Shown: positions 1 to 9,648, counted from the stretch's first letter. The stretch is 64,000 bases of DNA from Sphingobacteriales bacterium (GCA_027483645.1 JAIXUD010000023.1:26639-90638); one strand, 5' to 3'. Notes: generated from the letters alone by a model not told the origin. A program made the numbers and translations.

Positions 1-669
1 GTTGGCATCCGCATAGCTGCCGATATTTGCCCAAACATTGCTGACCGTGCCGTTGATAGGACTTTTGATGTTTATCGTAGATTGGATATTGGCGCTTGTA
101 AGCGAAGCGGTGGAAACACCTACCAATTCCAGCTGCTTTTGCAAGCTGGCCTGCCTAATTTTAAGATTCTTGAGTTCCGCTTCGGCATTCTGGTAATTCT
201 TTAACGCCCCGGCGTTTCCTTCCTTCAGCTCCCTTTGGCGTTGGAATTCCGATTCGGCCAAGCTTGCCTGTGAAGAAACACTGAGGTATTCCTCTTGCAT
301 GGTGATAAAGGCCATATTGGTAACGGTTGCCAATATCTGTCCCTTCTTCACCTTATTGCCGGGTTGGGTAAGAATGGTTTGTACCACACCGCCCAAAAGA
401 GAAGTTACCACTGCCTTGTTTTGGTTAGGTACTTTTAGTAGGCCGTTGGCTTTCAATGTTGCGGTAAGCTGCTTTTTTTCAATGGTTCCTAATTCCACCT
501 GAATGGATTTAATCTGCTCGGCGGTGAGCGATACCGTAGTGGTGGACTCTTCTTCATGTCCGCCGTGCTCATGCCCGTGGCCTTCCTCCGAGGTTTCGGT
601 TTTATTTCCGCAATTTGAAAGCAGCAAACTCGCTGCCGCGATCAATATTAAAATGAATATCCTGTTCAT
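1..669 (-). CDS. RND efflux periplasmic adaptor (HlyD/CzcB/CusB family), 3' end outside the window
   Basis: Membrane-fusion protein that would link an inner-membrane RND pump to an outer-membrane channel. The reading frame starts at the ATG whose complement is at 667-669 and runs off the left edge, so only about 223 residues are visible. It opens with a lipoprotein-type signal (hydrophobic stretch ending LLLSNC) and continues with a His/Glu-rich stretch (GHGHEHGGHEEE) that probably binds metal. Then come a barrel-sandwich half (TSLLGGVVQTI, QPGNKVKKGQIL), a coiled-coil hairpin (roughly residues 115-175) and the start of the return strand (INIKSPINGTVSNVW). The pump gene begins the other way round in the operon: its 3' end is 9 bp away, on the same strand and upstream, so the order is pump-channel fusion then adaptor. 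Substrate is probably Co/Zn/Cd, judged from the neighbours. Confidence 0.9.
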   Translation of the reverse strand, partial: MNRIFILILIAAASLLLSNCGNKTETSEEGHGHEHGGHEEESTTTVSLTAEQIKSIQVELGTIEKKQLTATLKANGLLKVPNQNKAVVTSLLGGVVQTILTQPGNKVKKGQILATVTNMAFITMQEEYLSVSSQASLAESEFQRQRELKEGNAGALKNYQNAEAELKNLKIRQASLQKQLELVGVSTASLTSANIQSTINIKSPINGTVSNVWANIGSYADAN

Positions 670-678
670 GGTCTTATC

Positions 679-3600
679 TTATTTGCCTATGAGTGAGTTA
701 ATGTAAATAACAGACTGGTTGAGTTGGTTTACCGCCTGTAGGTGCCCCAAATGTACATCGATGGCGGTCTGTAGCGCCTGTAGGTATTCGATGTACTCAA
801 TATCGCCGCTCTTAAATCCAACAGTTGCCGTGTTGATAATGATTTCCACATTCGGCAAGGCCACTGTTTCGTAATAGTTGTACTGCGATAGGTGTTGTGT
901 GTATTGCTGCACGGCGTTGTTCAATTGGGTACGAAGCACGACAGCTCCGTTCTCGGCTTCCTTTTGCAACGATTGTTCCTGATACTTCAGCGCGTTTATC
1001 TTGGCCGTGTTGCTAAAGAAGGTAATGGGTAAACCAATACCAATGTTTACCCCTTGAAACCTTTTGCTGCCATCAAAGCTTACATCTTGACCATTAATGT
1101 TCTGTGTGCCGATAAGAGATTGGTTGAAGTAGCCGATATTAAACTCCGGCAGCGTTGCCGCAACCTCCAGCTTCTTGCTTTGCGCCGCAACCAATGCATC
1201 CTGATATAGCATCTTCAAGGCTGGATTATCCCTAATAAGTGAAGTGTCCAGTGCTGCACCTAATGCCATAGGTTTAAATGTGCCGTTATCTACTACCATA
1301 AAATCCTCAGCAATGTTCATCAGGGTTTTAAGCCAAGCATAAGCAATGCCGTACTCGGTTCTGTTTTGTTGGAGCAATAGCAATACTTGGCCTCGCTTGG
1401 TTTCGGCGGTTGTTTTTCCAAGCAGGTTGGTTTCACCAGAACGGTAACGCAGGTCGGCGGCTTTTACAAAGTCGTTCAATAAGCTATCGAGCCTTACCAA
1501 TTGTTTTTGCGAGTAAAATAAATACTGCAACTGATAGTAGTTGGATTGCACTTCAGCTTTTAACTGATTGGCCGTAACCTGCCTTTGTAATTCGCTACTC
1601 TCCAATGCCGCTTTGTACATACCCGACTTGGCTACATAATAAGTAGGGAAGGGGATACTCTGCGAAATCTGGAAAGCCTTATCGTTGTTTATACTATTGT
1701 ATTGGCCGTACTGGAAGTTGAAAGAGGTTTTGGGCAGCTCAAACGCCGACCTTTTCATGGCGGTGGCCGATTGCACGTTCAATTGTTCCGCATGAAAGCC
1801 CAAGTTGTTTTGTAAGGCTAAGGCTACTGCTTCTTCCACGGTAATTGGCTTCGGCGCTGTTTGGGCGCTTAAATTGCCTGCTGCGAACGAAAGCAGCACT
1901 ACTATTGCCAGTACCGAAACATTGGGCAAGGCTTTGCGTTTGCTGGAAAAGAGTAGGTAAAGCAACGGCAACACGAACAATGTAAGGAAGGTAGCTGATA
2001 TAAGCCCACCGATGACCACCGTTGCCAAAGGCTTCTGCACCTCGGCACCTGCGCTATGCGAAAGAGCCATAGGCAAAAAGCCCAACGAAGCTACCGTAGC
2101 AGTCATCAATACGGGGCGCAAACGCATCTTCGTACCTTCCCTGATTCTTTGCAGGATATCGGTCATACCTTCTTTCTCCAACTGGTTGAAAGTACCAATC
2201 AGCACAATGCCATTAAGCACGGCTACGCCGAATAGCGCAATAAAACCGATACCCGCCGAAATGCTGAAAGGCATATCGCGAAGTACCAGCGCAAACACCC
2301 CGCCGATGGCCGACATTGGGATGGCGGTGTAAATAAGCATTGCCTGCTTTGCCGAATTAAACGTGAAGTACAGTAACATAAAGATGAGTATTAGCGCAGC
2401 GGGCACGGCAATCATCAGCCTTTTGGATGCCGCTTGCAGGTTTTCAAATGTTCCGCCATAGGTGTAGTAATAGCCTTCGGGAAGTTTCACATCGTCCAGT
2501 TTGGCCTGTATGTCCTCAACAACGCTAGCTACGTCGCGGTCTTTTACGTTGAAGCCCACTACTATTCGGCGCTTGCCATCCTCACGGCTTATCTGCGCGG
2601 GGCCAAGGCCCATTTGCACATCGGCTACTTGCGATAAGGGTATCTGCGTTCCATTGTGTAGGGGGATAAACAAGCGGCTTACGTCCGTAATATCCTTGCG
2701 GTAATTACTGTCTAGCCTTACCACCAAATCAAACTTGCGCTCGTTCTCGAATACCACGCCAGCAACACCACCTGCAAAGGCAGTGCTTACAATGTGGTTA
2801 ACACCTTCAATATCCAACCCGTAATGCGCTATTTGTGCGCGGTTGTACTTAATAGTGATTTGTGGCAACCCCGCAACGCGTTCAACCATGGGTTCGGTGG
2901 CGCCTTCAACACTGCTTACGATGCCGCTTACCTTATTGGCATATACCAACAGGGTATCCATATTCTCACCGAAAATTTTAACCGCGACATCCTGACGAAT
3001 ACCCGTCATAAGTTCGTTAAATCGCATTTGGATTGGTTGGTTTTTCTCGAAGAACACACCTGGTATTATTTCCAGTTTCTCCAACATCTCATCGGCCAGT
3101 TCGGTATAGGTTATATCCCTTTCCCAATCCTCTTGCGGTTTCAGGATAATCATCAAATCCGAGGCTTCGGGCGGCATAGGGTCGGTAGGCACTTCCGCGC
3201 TTCCCGTTTTGCCCACTACCATTCTTACCTCCGGAAATTCCTTTATCAGGCGCGATACCTGCATGGAAGTTTCGAGGCTTTGCGACAACGAAGTGCCTTG
3301 GGGCAATATGCAGTGAAAGGCAAAATCGCCTTCTTGTAAAGTGGGGATGAACTCACCACCCATCCTTGAGAATATAACCACGGAAACAATAAACACTAAA
3401 ACGGTAACTGTTACTACCATTGCCTTAACGCGGATGGCTTTTTCCAGTAGTGGTGCATATAACCGTTGCGCTGCGTTCATCAGCCTGTCGCTAAGTGTTT
3501 GTTTGTGCGAAACTGATTTCGGCAAAAACAGCGCGCACATCATCGGAATGTAGGTAAGGGAAAGTATCAACGCTCCGAAAATGGCAAAGCCTACCGTTTG

Positions 3601-5034
3601 CGCCATCGGCCTGAACATCTTCCCCTCAATGCCTACCAAGGTAAGGATGGGAATGTACACAATCAGAATAATTATCTCACCGAAAGCTGCACTGCTTCTT
3701 ATCTTGGAAGCGGATAGGAATACTTCATGATCCATCTCTTGCTGAGTGAGCTTTCCCAGGGTTCTTCTCAATCCTAAGTGGTGCATGGTAGCTTCCACAA
3801 TTATTACCGCACCATCCACTATCAGCCCGAAATCAATCGCTCCAAGGCTCATTAGGTTGGCGCTCACGCCAAACACGTTCATCATACCCAATGCAAAAAG
3901 CATGGACAATGGAATAGCGGAAGCCACAATAAGGCTCGCACGCAGATTTCCGAGAAATACAATGAGTACGAAGATTACGATAAGAGCGCCTTCAATGAGG
4001 TTTTTCTCTACCGTGAAGATGGCACGGTTCACCAAATCCGTCCTATCCAAATATGGCTCAATTGTAATATCTGGCGGCAACGATTTTTGGATGACCGCCA
4101 TTTTATCCTTCACGAGGCTTACCACATCAAAACTGTTGGCACCCTTGAGCATCATCACCACACCGCCCACGGCATCCACTTCGCCATTATAAGTCATGGC
4201 ACCATACCTAATGGCGCTGCCAAATCGTACTTCTGCTACATTTTTGATAAGCACGGGAATACCGCCGGGGCTGACTTTTACCACAATGTTCCTAATGTCC
4301 TCAAAGGAAGTTATCAAGCCTACGCCACGGATGAAATAAGCATTCGGCTTCTTATCGATATAGGCGCCTCCTGTGTTCTCGTTGTTTTTCTCCAAGGCTG
4401 TAAAAATCTCCGGCACGGTTACGCCCATGGCCACTAAACGGTCGGGGTTAATGGCTACTTCATATTGCTTAAGCTGACCGCCAAAGCTGTTTACCTCGGC
4501 AATGCCCGGCGTTCCGTATAATTGCCGGGCTACTATCCAATCCTGCATCGTGCGCAGGTCGCTGGCGTTGTATTTGTCTTCGCTGCCTTTCTTGGGGTGG
4601 ATGATGTATTGATACACCTCGCCTAAACCTGTGCTGACGGGAGCAAGCTCCGGTGTTCCAGCACCTGAGGGCATTTGGCTTTCCGCTTCTTTTAACCGCT
4701 CGTTGATAAGCTGACGGGCGAAGTAAATATCCACATCATCCTCAAAAACCACTGTAACTACGGATAGCCCGAAGCGAGAAATGCTTCTCAGTTCTACCAG
4801 ATCGGGTAGGTTCGCTATGCTTTGTTCGATAGGGTACGTGACCAGTTGCTCTACCTCTTGGCTGGCAAGCGTGGGGCACGACGTTATAATCTGTACTTGA
4901 TTATTAGTAATGTCCGGCAGGGCATCTATTGATAGTTGGGTAATACTCCAAACGCCCCAGATAATTAGCGCAAGGGTCATGAGCCCAACGATGAACTTGT
5001 TCTTTATGCTGAACGCAATGATGTTATCTAACAT
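679..5034 (-). CDS. CzcA/CusA-type heavy-metal RND transporter fused to a TolC-like outer-membrane factor
   Basis: Proton-driven export of divalent or monovalent metal ions. Residues 1 to about 1040 are a complete heavy-metal RND pump: it starts MLDNIIAFSIKNKF, has the TM4 segment with the proton-relay aspartates (GAIDFGLIVDGAVIIVEA) and a second half with its own TM bundle (GIGFIALFGVAVLNGIVLIG). After a linker (SSKRKALPN) comes a hydrophobic, signal-peptide-like stretch ending in LSAQ, then about 390 residues of TolC-like outer-membrane efflux protein (TVEEAVALALQNN; GETNLLGKTTAETKRG; DIEYIEYLQALQTAID). At 1451 residues it is about 400 longer than a normal pump. Fusions of this kind are known in Bacteroidota. 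The internal signal-like segment would have to pass a domain across the membrane or be processed. The adaptor gene follows after 9 bp. Whether the substrate is Cu/Ag or Co/Zn/Cd cannot be decided from sequence alone. Confidence 0.93.
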   Translation of the reverse strand: MLDNIIAFSIKNKFIVGLMTLALIIWGVWSITQLSIDALPDITNNQVQIITSCPTLASQEVEQLVTYPIEQSIANLPDLVELRSISRFGLSVVTVVFEDDVDIYFARQLINERLKEAESQMPSGAGTPELAPVSTGLGEVYQYIIHPKKGSEDKYNASDLRTMQDWIVARQLYGTPGIAEVNSFGGQLKQYEVAINPDRLVAMGVTVPEIFTALEKNNENTGGAYIDKKPNAYFIRGVGLITSFEDIRNIVVKVSPGGIPVLIKNVAEVRFGSAIRYGAMTYNGEVDAVGGVVMMLKGANSFDVVSLVKDKMAVIQKSLPPDITIEPYLDRTDLVNRAIFTVEKNLIEGALIVIFVLIVFLGNLRASLIVASAIPLSMLFALGMMNVFGVSANLMSLGAIDFGLIVDGAVIIVEATMHHLGLRRTLGKLTQQEMDHEVFLSASKIRSSAAFGEIIILIVYIPILTLVGIEGKMFRPMAQTVGFAIFGALILSLTYIPMMCALFLPKSVSHKQTLSDRLMNAAQRLYAPLLEKAIRVKAMVVTVTVLVFIVSVVIFSRMGGEFIPTLQEGDFAFHCILPQGTSLSQSLETSMQVSRLIKEFPEVRMVVGKTGSAEVPTDPMPPEASDLMIILKPQEDWERDITYTELADEMLEKLEIIPGVFFEKNQPIQMRFNELMTGIRQDVAVKIFGENMDTLLVYANKVSGIVSSVEGATEPMVERVAGLPQITIKYNRAQIAHYGLDIEGVNHIVSTAFAGGVAGVVFENERKFDLVVRLDSNYRKDITDVSRLFIPLHNGTQIPLSQVADVQMGLGPAQISREDGKRRIVVGFNVKDRDVASVVEDIQAKLDDVKLPEGYYYTYGGTFENLQAASKRLMIAVPAALILIFMLLYFTFNSAKQAMLIYTAIPMSAIGGVFALVLRDMPFSISAGIGFIALFGVAVLNGIVLIGTFNQLEKEGMTDILQRIREGTKMRLRPVLMTATVASLGFLPMALSHSAGAEVQKPLATVVIGGLISATFLTLFVLPLLYLLFSSKRKALPNVSVLAIVVLLSFAAGNLSAQTAPKPITVEEAVALALQNNLGFHAEQLNVQSATAMKRSAFELPKTSFNFQYGQYNSINNDKAFQISQSIPFPTYYVAKSGMYKAALESSELQRQVTANQLKAEVQSNYYQLQYLFYSQKQLVRLDSLLNDFVKAADLRYRSGETNLLGKTTAETKRGQVLLLLQQNRTEYGIAYAWLKTLMNIAEDFMVVDNGTFKPMALGAALDTSLIRDNPALKMLYQDALVAAQSKKLEVAATLPEFNIGYFNQSLIGTQNINGQDVSFDGSKRFQGVNIGIGLPITFFSNTAKINALKYQEQSLQKEAENGAVVLRTQLNNAVQQYTQHLSQYNYYETVALPNVEIIINTATVGFKSGDIEYIEYLQALQTAIDVHLGHLQAVNQLNQSVIYINSLIGK

Positions 5035-5128
5035 TGGTCAAATCGGTTTAATGAAATTAACATATCCGCTTATGGCACGTAATGCCGCAAGTGATGGTAC
5101 CCTGAACGAACAGGGCCGATAAAATCAA

Positions 5129-5464
5129 TTAACCGAGTTTTGGCGGTTGCCAAATACCGAAGGCGAAATCCTGAGGCGGGGATTGCTTGTAGAATGTAAC
5201 TTTTTCAGCCACAGCTATAGCGGGAACGAATGATAATAAACTTTGGACGTGAACGGTAGTTATTTGACCGCAGCAAGTACAGCTGCAAAATGGCGAGCAC
5301 GTTTCCGTGTGCTGCTCGTTATGTTCTTCATTATGGTCATTATGTGCGGTATCGCTCAATTCAGTATAGGCCGACAGCATATCACCACAGCCTCCTTCGT
5401 CACCACAGGGTAGCAAGGATAGGGTAAGAAGATAACAACCAAATATGAGGGTGAATATTTTCAC
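5129..5464 (-). CDS. Small Cys/His-rich exported protein, DUF6660-like
   Basis: 111 residues. An N-terminal hydrophobic signal (KIFTLIFGCYLLTLSLLPC) is followed by an acidic His-rich stretch (HNDHNEEHNEQHTETC) and a Cys cluster (CSPFCSCTCCG), ending in IWQPPKLG. This pattern, with the CSPFC-x-C-x-CC core and the WQPP tail, matches the small Bacteroidota family called DUF6660, which sits next to metal-efflux operons. The function is unknown; metal buffering in the envelope is a reasonable guess from composition. It lies just upstream of the RND operon on the same strand (94 bp gap), so the two may be co-transcribed. It is divergent from the membrane-protein gene that starts 21 bp away. Confidence 0.75.
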   Translation of the reverse strand: MKIFTLIFGCYLLTLSLLPCGDEGGCGDMLSAYTELSDTAHNDHNEEHNEQHTETCSPFCSCTCCGQITTVHVQSLLSFVPAIAVAEKVTFYKQSPPQDFAFGIWQPPKLG

Positions 5465-5485
5465 GATCCAAAGCTAAGTAAAAAA

Positions 5486-6190
5486 ATGATACAGGTAAAA
5501 ACCTGTTTTTATTGCAACTTTATCCTTTATTCTTGGAATAACTTTTGTTCCTTGCATATAAACATCGCACTAGTGGTTAGTATTGTTACCGCAACTATAT
5601 TATTAAGTCTTACCCATGCGTTGATACCCAACCACTGGATGCCCTTGGTGGCTGTAGCGAAATCGGAGCATTGGACAAGAAGGGAGTTGTTCCGGGTAGC
5701 CCTGCTATCCGCTTCGGCGCATGTGCTGGGCACGGTTTTGCTCGGTATTTTGCTTGGCTTTATCGGGGTTAAGCTCGCTATGAAGTTTGATGAAATGACG
5801 CATTTGGTTGCTCCCTTGGTGCTCATCATCTTCGGCATTATATATTTCTCCATAAACTTGCCTCATCACCACCATACGGAAAACCAAGAAGTGGCTGCCT
5901 ATAAACGGAGCAAATCACGCTGGCTCTGGCTATTTGTAATGATGATGTTCCTGTCTCCGTGCCTTGAAGTAGAAGGATTGTTCCTGTCGGCTGGTACGTA
6001 TGGCACACCTCAGGTGATGGTAATGGCAGGGATTTATGCTTTCGTAAGCATTAGCAGTATCGTTTTATTCGTAATGATGGTACATCGGGGGATTAGGTTC
6101 TTGCAAACGGATTTCTTTGAAAAACATGAAAAACGCATAACAGGATTAATCTTGATTATTGTAGGCATCATCACATTTTTTATCCATTAA
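5486..6190 (+). CDS. Multi-pass membrane protein, NicO/urease-accessory-like, metal context
   Basis: 234 residues with about six hydrophobic segments. Near the N-terminus it has the motif HALIPNHW inside a membrane segment; the His-x4-(D/N)-H pattern recalls the metal-binding signature of NiCoT/NicO/RcnA-type nickel-cobalt transporters. A cytosolic or periplasmic His-rich loop follows (LPHHHHTENQE). The central part (SPCLEVEGLFL) and C-terminal helix (RITGLILIIVGIITFFIH) are also hydrophobic. The annotated ATG is the only in-frame Met before the motif; the first 25 or so residues look unlike the rest, so the true start may be a later TTG or GTG. The ATPase gene begins 12 bp downstream, so the two form one operon. 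Function in metal export or sensing is inferred, not shown. Confidence 0.7.
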   Translation: MIQVKTCFYCNFILYSWNNFCSLHINIALVVSIVTATILLSLTHALIPNHWMPLVAVAKSEHWTRRELFRVALLSASAHVLGTVLLGILLGFIGVKLAMKFDEMTHLVAPLVLIIFGIIYFSINLPHHHHTENQEVAAYKRSKSRWLWLFVMMMFLSPCLEVEGLFLSAGTYGTPQVMVMAGIYAFVSISSIVLFVMMVHRGIRFLQTDFFEKHEKRITGLILIIVGIITFFIH

Positions 6191-6202
6191 CAAACCGTAC
6201 CG

Positions 6203-8158
6203 ATGTCAAAAGAATGTTGCTCCACGGAGCCAGAAAAAACAGCACCAGTTGAAGACCAGCCGCACAACCATGACGAAGTTTTAACGGGTACGGGCACGGT
6301 AGAAAATACCAGCATATGGAAAGAGCACTGGCCCTTATTGCTGGCCACTGCATTTCTCTTGGTAATGATGGTTTTGGAATATGCGGCGAAATTGGAGCTA
6401 TCCCTTTGGCCCAATCTCATTATTTACGGCGTGGCCTATTTGCTTGCGGGCTTTAACGTGCTTTACATGGCCTTCATCAAAGCCAAACGGTTCGACTTTT
6501 TCAACGAGTTCTTTCTGATGAGCGTAGCTACTATCGGGGCATTTGCCATCGGCTCGTACAGCGAAGGCGTGGCCGTGATGATATTCTATTCCATTGGCGA
6601 ATGGTTTCAGGATGCGGCGGTCAACCGGGCCAAAAGAAGCATCAAGGCATTGCTGGATATCAGGCCGGACGAAGTGACCGTACTTAGAAACGGTATAGTA
6701 CAGGTGGTAAATGCAAAAACCATACAGGTTGATGAAATCATACAGGTAAAGGCCGGGGAAAAAGTAGCGCTGGACGGGGAATTGCTCTCGGAAAAAGCTT
6801 CCTTTAATACTGCCGCGCTTACCGGGGAAAGCAAACCTGACACCAAGGCAAAGGGTGAACAGGTTTTTGCGGGCATGATAAACTTGAATACCGTATCAGA
6901 GATACAGGTGAAGGCACTGTTTAAGGATAGCAAGCTAAGCAAGATATTGGAAATGGTGCAGGATGCCACTGCCAGAAAATCGAAAACACAATTGTTCATC
7001 AGCCGCTTTGCAAAAATTTATACTCCTATCGTGTTTGCACTAGCACTGGCGGTTTGCCTATTGCCGTACTTCTTCGTAGAACCGTATGTTTTTACGGAGT
7101 GGTTCTATCGGGCTTTGGTATTCTTGGTTATAAGCTGTCCATGTGCATTGGTCGTATCCATTCCGCTCGGTTACTTTGGTGGTATAGGGCTGGCCTCTCG
7201 AAATGGCATATTGTTCAAAGGCTCCAACTTCTTGGATGTGGTTACCAAGGTGAATACAGTGGTAATGGATAAGACGGGAACCTTGACCAAAGGCGTGTTC
7301 AAAGTGCAGCAAGTGGTAACAGTTGGCCTGGACAAAAAGGAGTTTCTGGAAATCACAGCGGCATTGGAGCAAAATTCCACCCATCCGATTGCAAAGGCCG
7401 TTGTTGAATATACGGGCGATAACGCGTTAAAGGCGGCAGGCGTGGAAGAAATATCAGGCCACGGATTGAAGGGTACGGTAAACGGTAAAACCGTACTAGC
7501 GGGGAACGCTAAACTGCTCACTAAATTCAGCATCAGCTATCCAAGGGAAATAGAAGCTTTGGTAGATACGGTAGTAGTGGTGGCCATTGACGGAAAGTAT
7601 GCGGGATACGTTACCATAGCGGATGAAATCAAGGAAGATGCGAAAGAAGCCATCGCAAAACTCCACGGCTTGAAAATTCAGACGGTAATGCTCTCGGGCG
7701 ATAAACAAACGGTAGTATCAAAAGTAGCTAAGGAGCTGGGTATTGATATGGCCTATGGCGATTTGCTTCCCGAGGGAAAAGTGGAAAAGGTGCAGGCGCT
7801 TAAAGACCAAGGCAAGATACTTGCATTTGCTGGCGACGGCGTGAACGATGCCCCAGTAGTGGCCTTGGCCGATGCGGGCATAGCTATGGGCGGTTTGGGC
7901 AGTGATGCCACCGTAGAAACCGCGGATATTGTTATCCAAAACGACCAGCCTTCCAAAATAGTAGCTGCAATCAGGATCGGGAAGATTACGCGCAACATCG
8001 TCTGGCAGAACATTACACTAGCTATGGTGGTAAAGATAGCGGTGCTAGTATTAGGTGCAGGCGGTATTGCTACACTTTGGGAAGCCGTGATAGCCGACGT
8101 AGGCGTCGCCCTACTGGCAATACTAAATGCGGTAAGGATACAAAGGATGAAGCTATAA
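6203..8158 (+). CDS. zntA: Zn/Cd/Pb-type P1B-ATPase (ZntA/CadA class)
   Basis: ATP-driven export of divalent soft metals from the cytosol. The 651-residue protein has a short Cys/His-rich N-terminal tail (KECCSTEP, HNHDE) in place of a folded HMA domain. It then shows the actuator motif TGES (about residues 207-210), the membrane CPC motif (312-314, ISCPCALVVSIP), the phosphorylation site DKTGT (Asp356), the nucleotide-binding HP (NSTHPIAKAV) and GDGVNDAP. In the last membrane pair it has the lysine of NITLAMVVKIAV and the Asp-Val-Gly of IADVGVALL. CPC together with this Lys and Asp is the signature of the P1B-2 (Zn/Cd/Pb) class as opposed to the copper class. It is the second gene of a short operon with the membrane protein just upstream. 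Confidence 0.93.
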   Translation: MSKECCSTEPEKTAPVEDQPHNHDEVLTGTGTVENTSIWKEHWPLLLATAFLLVMMVLEYAAKLELSLWPNLIIYGVAYLLAGFNVLYMAFIKAKRFDFFNEFFLMSVATIGAFAIGSYSEGVAVMIFYSIGEWFQDAAVNRAKRSIKALLDIRPDEVTVLRNGIVQVVNAKTIQVDEIIQVKAGEKVALDGELLSEKASFNTAALTGESKPDTKAKGEQVFAGMINLNTVSEIQVKALFKDSKLSKILEMVQDATARKSKTQLFISRFAKIYTPIVFALALAVCLLPYFFVEPYVFTEWFYRALVFLVISCPCALVVSIPLGYFGGIGLASRNGILFKGSNFLDVVTKVNTVVMDKTGTLTKGVFKVQQVVTVGLDKKEFLEITAALEQNSTHPIAKAVVEYTGDNALKAAGVEEISGHGLKGTVNGKTVLAGNAKLLTKFSISYPREIEALVDTVVVVAIDGKYAGYVTIADEIKEDAKEAIAKLHGLKIQTVMLSGDKQTVVSKVAKELGIDMAYGDLLPEGKVEKVQALKDQGKILAFAGDGVNDAPVVALADAGIAMGGLGSDATVETADIVIQNDQPSKIVAAIRIGKITRNIVWQNITLAMVVKIAVLVLGAGGIATLWEAVIADVGVALLAILNAVRIQRMKL

Positions 8159-8207
8159 CCGAACTGTATTATTAGATAAATGGGTTTATAATCTAAAGAG
8201 GTTGGTC

Positions 8208-8750
8208 ATGAAAAAGAAACCGCTTATCGTTATAACTGCCCTAATATTTACCCTTGCCATCTTAACCTTGGGGTATGTTTCTTTTGGGTTTTTCACTACC
8301 CTTATCTTCACTTCAGGATTTCTAGGTGGTTTTATCCTTTGGATGATAGTACCCACCGTTACAAGCTTTGCACCTATTAAAGTTCCGTACTGGCTCACGT
8401 TAGTAGCATTCATCATCCATCGGGTTGAGGAAAAGGTTTGCGGGTTTTTTGATGCGCTTTCAAAAATGACAGATGTTCCAACCCCTGAAATCCTTTCATG
8501 GCAGATTATCCTGCTCGTTCTAACATCAGTTGGTGCATGGCTACTTGTTCCGATTCTTATGAAGCGAGGCTACCAATTTGGACAATATTTAGCTTGGACG
8601 TTTTTCGCTGCGATGGGTATTACAGAACTAGCCCATTTTATCTTTCCATTTTTCGTGGACGGGCCTTACCAATATTTTCCAGGTATGGCTAGCGTCGTTA
8701 TACTGGCGCCTTTGGCATGGTGGGGTATGTGGAAGTTATCTAGACATTGA
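8208..8750 (+). CDS. HXXEE-domain-like membrane protein
   Basis: About 180 residues, starting at the ATG after a TTG that would add two residues. There are hydrophobic segments at both ends and a conserved-looking HRVEE motif (near residue 75) followed by a kinked region. The His-x-x-Glu-Glu motif between membrane helices, with a second polar His later (ELAHFIFPFF), is what defines the HXXEE family, a group of membrane proteins of unknown function. It follows the ATPase by 49 bp on the same strand and precedes a clear terminator, so it is the last gene of the metal operon. No catalytic role can be assigned from sequence. Confidence 0.6.
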   Translation: MKKKPLIVITALIFTLAILTLGYVSFGFFTTLIFTSGFLGGFILWMIVPTVTSFAPIKVPYWLTLVAFIIHRVEEKVCGFFDALSKMTDVPTPEILSWQIILLVLTSVGAWLLVPILMKRGYQFGQYLAWTFFAAMGITELAHFIFPFFVDGPYQYFPGMASVVILAPLAWWGMWKLSRH

Positions 8751-8832
8751 TAGCTTTTATCTTTATTGCTGTATTTATCTTCTTCCAAGTCACGGTTGCT
8801 TTTGAGTCGATACCTTAATATGATTCATGCTT

Positions 8833-8863
8833 GTCCCACTTTTGCTGTTAGTGGGACTTTAAT
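8833..8863 (+). terminator. Intrinsic terminator after the ZntA operon
   Basis: An 8-bp perfect stem (GTCCCACT / AGTGGGAC) with a 9-nt loop is followed by TTTAATATTT. It lies 82 bp past the stop of the HXXEE gene and closes the plus-strand metal operon. Confidence 0.7.
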
Positions 8864-9013
8864 ATTTCTTCCAAAACCAAGTACTGCAATGCTTTAGTGA
8901 AACCAGCGGAAACCACTTCACTTTTTTAGTCCCATTTACATCCTGAAAGCCCCGTAAACGCAACAAAGTCGTAACCGTCTGCTATCTTCGGCTAGTACCA
9001 ACACAAGTTGATT

Positions 9014-9613
9014 ATGGGTGCCAAGAACAGCCATACTGCCACATCGGGTCTGGACTGGAACGCAATGTTAGGGTTATTGCATAGGTTAAAGAAAGACGGC
9101 CACTACCGGGAGTACCTCTTCATCGGCTGTGGGTGCTATTTCGGGTTGCGGGCAAGTGACTTGCTCTCGTTAAAATGGTCGGATGTTTCAGCAGACGGCC
9201 AAGTATCCGATGGGTTTCACATCGAAGAGCGCAAGACTGGCAAGCGGCGCCACATCACCATCAACCCATCGGTAAAAGAATCGCTTGAGCTAGTGAAGGC
9301 CCTCCTTATCAAATCCGGTAAGTTCAGCGACGATGCTTACTTGTTCCCTAATCGCTGGGGCAACCCGCTTACCATATCCTACGTCAACAAGCGGCTTCAC
9401 TTCCTATTTGCTAAGTACCAGGTGAAGGCACAAAACCCCTCTACCCATACCCTTCGCAAAACCTTTGGCAAGCGGGTATGGGAGATGGATAACCGATCAG
9501 AACGCAGTCTCGTTTACCTGTCAGAGATTTTTGGCCACTCTTCCACGGCCATCACCCGGAAGTATATCGGCATCACACAACAGGTGATAGCTGATGTTTA
9601 CATGAACCTTTAA
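9014..9613 (+). CDS. Catalytic-domain-only tyrosine recombinase
   Basis: Site-specific recombinase of the tyrosine (lambda integrase/XerC) family. The 199-residue protein contains all the active-site residues: Arg46 (FGLRASDLL), Lys74 (EERKTGK), His145 and Arg148 (THTLRKTF), His175 (FGHSS) and the nucleophile Tyr184 (TRKYIG). It has no SAM-like core-binding domain at the N-terminus, so it is about half the usual length. No in-frame extension upstream could supply one. I chose the ATG at 9014; a TTG two codons earlier is possible. The gene ends 12 bp before the first member of the 9-6-9 palindrome family, and a second copy is 96 bp further on. This makes it a candidate partner for those sites. 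It could instead be a decayed integrase; all catalytic residues being intact argues against that. Confidence 0.85.
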   Translation: MGAKNSHTATSGLDWNAMLGLLHRLKKDGHYREYLFIGCGCYFGLRASDLLSLKWSDVSADGQVSDGFHIEERKTGKRRHITINPSVKESLELVKALLIKSGKFSDDAYLFPNRWGNPLTISYVNKRLHFLFAKYQVKAQNPSTHTLRKTFGKRVWEMDNRSERSLVYLSEIFGHSSTAITRKYIGITQQVIADVYMNL

Positions 9614-9624
9614 CCTTCCCTACC

Positions 9625-9648
9625 ACTTCTGTCTTTACTAACAAAAGT
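9625..9648. repeat. 9-6-9 palindromic site P1
   Basis: Left arm ACTTCTGTC, spacer TTTACT, right arm AACAAAAGT (two departures from GACAGAAGT). The flanking CC/GG extends the symmetry. It lies 12 bp after the tyrosine recombinase. Confidence 0.75.

Noticed and set aside
2794..3339. Long antisense open frames inside the RND and T9SS genes
   Set aside because: They are shadows of the real reading frames on the other strand; their content is explained by the conserved proteins.
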